Assembly (NCBI GenBank): GCA_001184405.1
Contig: LFMX01000047.1
Location: forward strand, 1-34,093
Source: Candidatus Burkholderia humilis
GTDB taxonomy: Bacteria > Pseudomonadota > Gammaproteobacteria > Burkholderiales > Burkholderiaceae
Length of the DNA stretch: 34,093 nucleotides
Reading direction: 5' to 3'
This document shows positions 28,596 through 34,093 of this stretch, piece by piece. Every line of letters begins with the position of its first letter. The stretch's first letter is position 1. Position numbers and translations under genes: made by a program. Below the pieces are notes generated by a model, which saw nothing but the letters and a program-made list of their open reading frames with translations, had not been told where the DNA came from and made no database searches.

Positions 28596-29042
28596 TCAGT
28601 TCGACGGCATCACCTGACCGCGAATTTCGCCGGTCGGATTCTCTGGCGTGTGGATGTTGAAGTACCACTGTCCGGCCATGAGATCGGTCACTTGCTGATC
28701 GGTGAGCGTCACCTGGCCTTTCATCGGACTGGCGAGCGCTTTCTTGTCGACGGGAATCTGCACTTTCGCGTTCTGGCCGACGGGCGCGGGGCCGTGGAAA
28801 TGGGCCATCGTCGGCGGGCCGAAGAGATCGGCGTAGGTCGCGGTCCAGGTTAGGACTTTGGTGTCGGTATCGAAGGAGGCATAGAGCACGCCGTGGCCTT
28901 TGCTGACGCGTGGTGGCACTTCGCTCGAAGGCTGCAGATTCGCTTTCAGCGCGACCGTATCAGCGAAAGCCGCCGCCGATGCGGACAGTGCGAGCATCAG
29001 AATGGACATCCAGCGGACATGTGGTCTGCATGTCGAGATCAT
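28596..29042 (-). CDS. CHRD-domain secreted protein
   Basis: 148 residues from the ATG at 29042, which has a good AGGAGA site 8 nt upstream. A signal peptide (about 1-27, core MSILMLALSASAAAFA) is followed by a CHRD domain: LKANLQPSSEVPPRVSKGHG, LTWTATYADL, AHFHGP, and WYFNIHTPENPTGEIRGQV. CHRD domains occur in chordin and in many bacterial secreted proteins of unknown function. The frame is intact in a neighbourhood of broken genes. The open frame extends to 29165, but that part contains the porin terminator. Confidence 0.85.
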   Translation of the reverse strand: MISTCRPHVRWMSILMLALSASAAAFADTVALKANLQPSSEVPPRVSKGHGVLYASFDTDTKVLTWTATYADLFGPPTMAHFHGPAPVGQNAKVQIPVDKKALASPMKGQVTLTDQQVTDLMAGQWYFNIHTPENPTGEIRGQVMPSN

Positions 29043-29164
29043 CGTTGTTCTCCTGTGTCGCGGACAGGACGCTTCTGATTCGCTCGATGCGAAGCGTTGG
29101 CCGCAACGCCGATGGTAGTGCATTCGGATGATCGCTGCTTCCGTCACGTATTCTGAGAAATGCA

Positions 29165-29190
29165 AAAAGGGCGCCTCGCGGCGCCCTTTT
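29165..29190 (-). terminator. Intrinsic terminator after the porin gene
   Basis: AAAAGGGCGCC pairs with GGCGCCCTTTT (11 bp, 4-nt loop), followed by a U-run on the minus strand. It lies 37 bp beyond the porin stop. Strong terminators are usual for highly expressed porin genes. Confidence 0.85.
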
Positions 29191-29226
29191 CTTGCTTGCT
29201 AGCTACTGCGTAAAACGCAGTCCGCT

Positions 29227-30388
29227 TTAGAAGCGGTGACGGATACCCGTGCTCACGGCAACCTGACGGCTGCTCGACGATGCACCGAATGCGCCGTTGC
29301 TGTTAGCAATTGCTGCGTTCGGAGTCAGTGCGTCGCCGCTTGCCGAACCGATTTGCGCTATGGTTTCGACGTGGAAATCGGTGCGCTTCGACAGCGCGTA
29401 GTCAACTTGCAGGCCAAACTGGTGGAACTTCGTCTTTTCCGACGGCTGGCTGAACTCGGTGACACGGCCGGTCGTGTACGTGTATGCCGCGCCGAGAGCC
29501 AGCGCCGGCGTAACTGCATAGCGGGCGTTCACTTCGAAGTTGTTGAACACATTCGAATAGCCAGCGATGTCGTTGTTGTCCAGACGGGTCTGGGTCCATA
29601 CTGCGCCGAACATTGCGGCATCCAGCGAATAGCTTGCGCCAGCACCAAACGTGCGCTGACGGTCATGATTAGAACCCGTACCGAACTCGCGTGCGAATTG
29701 CGAATCGGTAATTGCGCCGCCCGTGTTCGACACAACACCATTGCCTTGCATGTACGCTGCGCCGACCTTGATCGGGCCGTTAGCCAGCACCAACGCTGTA
29801 AGCGCGGTTGTTTGCAAATGCGCCTGCCTGGTTCGAGAAGCCATACAGGCCGCCGAACGTGAAGCCAGCGTAGTTCGCGCTTTGGAACTTGATTGAGTTG
29901 GCAACGCTGTAGTCGCTGTTCAGGTTGTCGTTGCCGGCAACGTGACCGAAGTACGTACCGCCCCAGGTGCCAGCTGCGCTCAGCGGGCCGAGGTAGTCGA
30001 CGACGGAGTCGTACTGACGATCCAACGTAACCGTACCGGCTTGCGACGACAGACCAACGTAAGCCTGGCGACCGAACATCTTGCCGCTTTCGCCCATTTG
30101 GCCGTTGTTCACGCTAAAACCGTTTTTCAACGTGAAGATTGTCTTCAGACCGCCGCCCAGATCTTCCGAATCGCGCAGGCCCCAACGGCTTTCTTGCAGG
30201 TTGCCGCTCGTCAGGCCGACGAACGAGCTCTTTTGCTGGCCCACTGCGTTGCCGGTAGCAACGTTATTGACATAGGTCAGGCCGGCATCAACGATACCGT
30301 ACAGCGTGACGCTGCTTTGCGCGCTTGCAGCCGTCGCGAACGATGTGGCCAAAGTAGCCACTGCCGCTACGATAAGATTCTTTTTCAT
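29227..30388 (-). pseudogene. General outer-membrane porin (trimeric, Gram-negative type), frameshifted
   Basis: The start at 30388 has an AAGGAA site 7 nt upstream. A signal peptide (MKKNLIVAAVATLATSFATA) leads to SSVTLYGIVDAGLTYVNN, the hallmark start of Burkholderia-type porins, then SRWGLRDSEDLGGGLKTIF. The first frame ends at a TAA (29780-29782) after AYSVGAG. The rest (ANGPIKVGAAYMQGNGVV to the C-terminal RQVAVSTGIRHRF, with the final Phe needed for outer-membrane assembly) is in another frame. A 5-nt loss between two GCT triplets (from an expected GGCTACGCTAAC) explains the shift. The truncated product would lack roughly the second half of the barrel. Confidence 0.88.
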
Positions 30389-30830
30389 GTGAATTCCTTT
30401 GTGTGAGTCGCTTGACTCGAAAATTTGCTTCAGGCGGCGTCACGGCACATCTGGGACATCATGCCCCTCGGAATGCCTCGCACCGATATTCGGCAGGACA
30501 AAGTTTATGGCTCGCCTTTTTTCCACGACCACCAAAGGAAGCACAAAAATCTTTTCCAAAAACTCGAAAGACCGAATTTCGATACGAGTTAACGCTTAAG
30601 CCACTTGCACTTACGCATGACGCGTTTTTGTCTTGAAATAAAGCGTATTTATTCGAGTTGCAACCATGCGACAGTTGTCCGAGCGCGACACGGCTCGAGC
30701 CTCGGAGTCGTCCGATTCCCCTCCGATGACCCATCAATTACGATCGTGCACGCGTGACAATACTTTGCATATCTGATTGATCGATCGAGCGTTACGGGAA
30801 ACGAGTAAGCGATCGAGAAGCCATCTGTCC
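30389..30830. other. Divergent intergenic region between porin and lysR-type gene
   Basis: About 440 bp with no convincing gene. Close to the porin start lies a short inverted repeat, GAGTC-GCTT-GACTC (30405-30418), within the likely porin leader. A TTGCAA at 30656-30661 on the minus strand is a weak -35 candidate for the porin. An AATAAA/TTTATT inverted repeat lies near 30640. The right end should hold the LysR-type promoter, but no clear pair was found. Confidence 0.4.
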
Positions 30831-31766
30831 ATGAATCAACTGCAAGCGATGCGCGTCTTCTTGAAGGTCGCGGAAACCGAATCTTTTGGTCGCGCGGCTG
30901 CGGCGCTCGATATCTCGAATGCTGTCGTCACGCGCTACGTTTCATTGCTCGAAACGCACCTGAACACGCGGTTGCTGAATCGCACCACGCGCAGCGTATC
31001 GCTAACCGAAGCCGGCCGAACTTATGCGGACGGCTGTCGCGCGGTTATCGAACAAGTGGAGGCTGTGGAGGCATCTGCGGCGAGCAGCGCAGTCGATCCG
31101 TCGGGCACGCTCAAGCTGGTCGCATCGGCGTCGTTCTCTTTGCTCGAACTCACGCCGATGCTGCGCGCGTTTCAGGATCAGTATCCGAGCGTCAAAGTCC
31201 ATCTCACCTTGCTGCACCGGCTTGTCGATCTCGTCCATGAAGGTTTCGATGTGGGCATCGTTGTGCCGCATATGGTCAATAGCGGAACGCTTATCAACCG
31301 GCCCTTGTTCAAAGTCGCGTCCGTGTTGGTCGCGTCGCCGGACTATCTTTCGCAACGCGGCATGCCGGCTCGGCCCGCTGCGCTCGCCAAACATGCGTTT
31401 CTCGCGCCTTCTGCGGACATACACGGTTCGATGTGGTCGTTCGTTTCCGCGTCGGGCGTGCAGGACGACTTGACTCTCGATCCCACTTACATCGTCAATA
31501 GCTGGCCGATGCTGCGTCAGGCCGCGCTGCTCGGCATGGGCATCGCGGTGCTGCCGGAGAATTACGCAACGCACGACATCGAGTCTGGCGCGCTCGTGAG
31601 GCTGCTGCCGAACTATTCCGTCAAGAATGCGGATAAGGAAGTGTCGATCGTCTATCCAGGGCGCCGGCATGTATCCGCGAAGACGCGATCGTTTGTCGAT
31701 TTTGCGCTGGCTTATTTTCGCGACCGCGTGCCAGTTGAGACGACGCTTGGCGGTGCATCGGAATAG
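30831..31766 (+). CDS. LysR-family transcriptional regulator
   Basis: 311 residues from the ATG at 30831 (MNQLQAMRVFLKVAETESF). The N-terminal winged helix is complete (FGRAAAALDISNAVVTRYVSLLETHLNTRLLNRTTRSVSLTEAG, about 20-62). It is followed by a LysR substrate-binding domain (GTLKLVASASFSLLELTPML... VLVASPDYLSQRG... LGMGIAVLPENYA). The DNA-binding part looks like the CrgA/AaeR-like branch. It is divergent from the porin. No effector can be named. The frame is intact. Confidence 0.88.
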   Translation: MNQLQAMRVFLKVAETESFGRAAAALDISNAVVTRYVSLLETHLNTRLLNRTTRSVSLTEAGRTYADGCRAVIEQVEAVEASAASSAVDPSGTLKLVASASFSLLELTPMLRAFQDQYPSVKVHLTLLHRLVDLVHEGFDVGIVVPHMVNSGTLINRPLFKVASVLVASPDYLSQRGMPARPAALAKHAFLAPSADIHGSMWSFVSASGVQDDLTLDPTYIVNSWPMLRQAALLGMGIAVLPENYATHDIESGALVRLLPNYSVKNADKEVSIVYPGRRHVSAKTRSFVDFALAYFRDRVPVETTLGGASE

Positions 31767-31771
31767 CACGC

Positions 31772-31802
31772 AAAAGCGCGACGCCTGAACGTCACGCCTT
31801 TC
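31772..31802. terminator. Weak hairpin between convergent lysR-type gene and kinase remnant
   Basis: AAAGCGCGACG and CGTCACGCCTTT form an imperfect stem around CCTGAA, shortly after the LysR-type stop at 31766, with A/T runs at both ends. It could act as a terminator in either direction, but the pairing contains a mismatch or bulge. Confidence 0.35.
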
Positions 31803-31817
31803 AAACTCAAGTCAAAC

Positions 31818-33760
31818 TCAAACGATCGCCGCGCCCTGCGCCTCGATACGCTCCAGTAATTATTTGCATCGCGCGATAAGCGCAAGTTCGTCCTCCCGGC
31901 GCTCAGCCTGCGACATCGACTGCAAATTCCGCCTGAACTTTTCGAGCGCGTCTACCATCGATCGATACTGCAACACGCTCGCCGCCCCCATCACACGATG
32001 ATGCCACTCGCGTAAATGCTCGACCGTCCCGCGATCGAGCAATGGCTGTAACGCGGCGAGATCATCGCGGAACGATGAAACGAACGCATCCAGCAGCGCC
32101 TTCACCGTCGCTTCGTTGCCCCAGAGTTGCGCCATTGCGCCGAGGTCGAGATCGTCCTCGTTCTCGCTTTCGGGATCGATTGGCAAGCGCGCCTGAGCTT
32201 CCGGCTCCGACGCCGAGCTTTCCGTCATCCACCAGCGATGCAGATGCTCGCGCAAGGAGGCAAGGCGCGTCGGCTTGACAAGACATTCGTCCATGCCGGC
32301 GTCGCGGCACTTTCTAAGTTCCTCGGGCGCCGTGCTCGCGGTAATGCCGAGAATCGGCAGACGGCGCGATGTTCCCTGCTCGCCCGATCGCACGTGTTTC
32401 GCGAGTTCATAGCCCGTCATGTTGCATGTGGCAGTCCGTGATGAGAAAACCGTAACGCGTGTTCTGCAAGGCGGAGAGCGCCTCGACGCCGTCGTGCACG
32501 ACGGCGCACATGAAGCCGAGCAGCGAAAGCTGATGACGAGTCGATTCCTGATTGACCGGATGATCTTCCGCCACGAGCACGAGCTTGCCGCTTTGCAGCG
32601 CGGCTTGGCGATCGGGCGCGGCCATCCGCGTTTCAGGACCGAGCGCCGCGCGCGATGCGATCTGCGGCATGCCGGTCAGCGCCACGACACACGCGGCGCC
32701 GAATTCGCGCCAGGAGATCGGATTGACGCTCACGCGAATGTCGTCTTCGAGAATTCGATAGCCCGTCGGCTTGGGTTTCTCGGTCACGTGAATCACGCGT
32801 GAACCGAGCGGAAGAATGTCCTGACGCGTATCGCTCAGGAAAACGAGTGCGACGCCCTCGAACGTTTTCGGCCAATGCAGCGCCGGTTCGGACGGTGCCA
32901 TGCGCTGCAGATCAAGCCCCAGTGCGTGGCCGAAATCGGCCAGCGCCACGGCCACGCGTTCATCGTCGATCGCGACAATGCCGCGCTTGCCGCGCAATCG
33001 CTCGATCTGATATTGCGGCGTTTCGACCGGCATGGCGAGGCGCAGCATCATCGACGTGCCGACGCCGAGTTCGCTTTGCAGCGTGAGCGTGCCGCCCATG
33101 AGCTCGACGAGACGATTGCAGATGGTCAGCCCAAGCCCGGTCCCGCCGAAGCGGCGTGTGGTGAATGTTTCAGCCTGCACGAACGGCTCGAACAGGCTCG
33201 CCTGCGCCTCAGGCGCAATGCCGATGCCGGTATCGTACACGCACCATTCGATGACCTGCTCCGTCTCGTTCTGTTCGGCCACGCGCACGTCCAGCGCCAC
33301 GTCGCCCTTGGCCGTGAACTTGATGGCGTTGCTCATCAGGTTGAAGAGAATCTGTCTGAGGCGAACGCTGTCGCCGCGCACGATCGCCGCCACTTCCGGC
33401 GCGACGTCCACGCGAACCCGCAGACCTTTTTCGTGCGCTCGGCCCGCGAGTAAGCCGATGGCGTTGTCCACCAGTTCGCGCAGATCGATCGGCGTGCTTT
33501 CGATCGACAAACGGTCCGCCTCGATTTTCGAGTAATCGAGCAGGTCGTCGAGAATCTGCAGCAGCGCGCTCGCCGAATCCTGAATCATGCCGAGCATTTG
33601 CGACTGATCCGGATTGAGCGGCGTATTTTCGAACACTTCGACGAGGCCGAGCACGCCGTTCATCGGCGTGCGGATTTCGTGGCTCATCATGGCGAGAAAA
33701 TCGTCTTTTGCCCGCGATGCCGCCTCCGCCGTGTCGCGCGCGGGCAAGCTCCTCGGCGCG
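31818..33760 (-). pseudogene. BvgS/EvgS-like hybrid histidine kinase, N-terminally truncated and broken
   Basis: Recognisable in order: a helix remnant RAEELARA, the HisKA box DDFLAMMSHEIRTPMNGVLG, and the ATPase domain with NLMSNAIKFTAKG, DTGIGIAPEAQ and RRFGGTGLGLTICNRLVELMGG. A receiver domain follows (LVLVAEDHPVNQESTRHQLSLLGF...ITDCHM), then the Hpt region HHRVMGAASVLQY. There is no sensor, transmembrane or PAS region: the sequence joins the end of the response-regulator gene directly. A 2-nt loss in a CG run near 33745 separates RAEELARA from RDTAEAASRAK. A second shift near 32418 splits the receiver between DCHM and NMTGYELAKHVR. A TAA at 31860-31862 cuts the last 14 codons (LLERIEAQGAAIV then TGA at 31818). 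Three lesions plus the truncation make function very unlikely. Confidence 0.85.
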
Positions 33761-34093
33761 CTAGATCAGCGCACTGTCAGCAACAAAGCGATAAAGGTCT
33801 GCATCGCTTGAAAGATCCAGCTTCCTCATGGCCGCACACTTCTGCGCGCTAATGGTCTTCACGCTGCGCCCGAGCGCCCTTGCGATCTCGGTCACGTTCG
33901 CACTGCGCGCATAATGTTCCATGACTTCAAGTTCGCGGGTGGTGAGACGCTGGCGGATAAAACGTGCGTGTCCTTCGGCGTTGGCCGCGGAGAGTTCGTG
34001 GCGTATGGCGGGTCCGAGATAAGTTTCGTTCGCTATGGCCGAAATGATGGCGACATAAACGAGATCGAGCCGGTCCTCTTTGCTCAGGAAAGC
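33761..34093 (-). CDS. C-terminal part of a LuxR/NarL-type response regulator (partial, runs off the right edge)
   Basis: Translating the minus strand from the right edge gives an open frame of 110 codons ending in FVADSALI and TAG at 33761-33763. The first part (AFLSKEDRLDLVYVAIISAIAN) matches the end of a receiver plus linker. Then comes a LuxR-type helix-turn-helix: RLTTRELEVMEHYARSANVTEIARALGRSVKTISAQKCAAMRKL. This is the usual partner of a BvgS-like kinase (bvgA-bvgS order). The start and receiver phospho-site are outside the window. The last residues may be altered by the deletion that joined this gene to the kinase remnant. Confidence 0.8.
   Translation of the reverse strand, partial: AFLSKEDRLDLVYVAIISAIANETYLGPAIRHELSAANAEGHARFIRQRLTTRELEVMEHYARSANVTEIARALGRSVKTISAQKCAAMRKLDLSSDADLYRFVADSALI

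Noticed and set aside
28596..29165. 189-residue version of the CHRD protein starting at 29165
   Set aside because: The start codon would be a TTG within the porin terminator and the added residues are not signal-like; the ATG at 29042 has a good ribosome site followed by a signal peptide.
31801..31822. Short direct repeat TCAAACTCAA / TCAAACTCAA
   Set aside because: Two copies of about 10 bp at the 3' end of the kinase remnant; too short and too few to call a CRISPR, iteron or attachment site.
1..34093. All frameshifts as sequencing or assembly errors
   Set aside because: Rejected as the sole explanation because lesions avoid more than 14 kb of housekeeping genes and include substitutions to stop, a 20-bp duplication and large deletions. 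Individual 1-nt indels (fmdB tail, TTT to TT cases) could still be errors and need reads.
1..34093. CRISPR arrays, tRNA/rRNA genes, insertion sequences or phage genes
   Set aside because: I looked for regularly spaced repeats, transposase or integrase motifs and tRNA-like sequences and saw none; the decay is by small mutations and deletions, not by visible element insertion.

Overview
The window looks like a chromosomal segment of a Burkholderia-type betaproteobacterium (Burkholderia / Paraburkholderia / Caballeronia group). It is GC-rich, and the gene order HIT protein, DUF971, ubiE, Tim44-like, ubiJ, ubiB, methyltransferase, fmdB, DUF502, aspS, nudB, clsB is the order familiar from that group. 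The genus is inferred from gene content and order, not from a database search.

Layout. Positions 1-345 hold the first codons of a TetR-type regulator leaving the window to the left, its likely promoter, an 18-bp perfect palindrome and a short region rich in inverted repeats. Positions 346-14920 are all on the minus strand. Read in the direction of transcription they are a 1352-residue FAD/iron-sulfur oxidoreductase, a HIT protein, a DUF971 protein, ubiE, a Tim44-like membrane protein, ubiJ and ubiB (the ubiquinone genes), a broken TPMT-like methyltransferase, an FmdB zinc-ribbon protein, a DUF502 membrane protein, aspS, nudB and a wrecked clsB. Positions 15433-18730 are a plus-strand operon: ilvA, a cytosolic 5'-nucleotidase and queF. 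Positions 18782-20212 encode a secreted trypsin-like protease with a duplicated C-terminal domain.

From about 20.5 kb to the right edge the picture changes. A D-amino-acid utilisation module (N-acyl-D-amino-acid deacylase, RidA, RpiR-type regulator, divergent D-serine-dehydratase-like deaminase) is present, but all four genes are broken. An EmrB-type drug exporter, an EcsC-family gene, an alpha/beta hydrolase, a major porin and a BvgS-like hybrid histidine kinase are broken too. The MarR and LysR regulators, a CHRD-domain protein and the visible end of a LuxR-type response regulator are open.

The contrast is the main message. More than 14 kb of housekeeping coding sequence shows no disruption apart from the low-complexity tail of fmdB, while nearly every accessory gene carries nonsense codons, small indels, a 20-bp tandem duplication or larger deletions. 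This fits a lineage under relaxed selection and genome reduction. The leaf-nodule symbionts of the Burkholderia/Caballeronia group are the known precedent, but that assignment is inference. I found no CRISPR array, tRNA, rRNA or insertion sequence. I found no clear novel multi-gene system; the least explained items are the protease C-terminal repeats and the structured region at 154-237.
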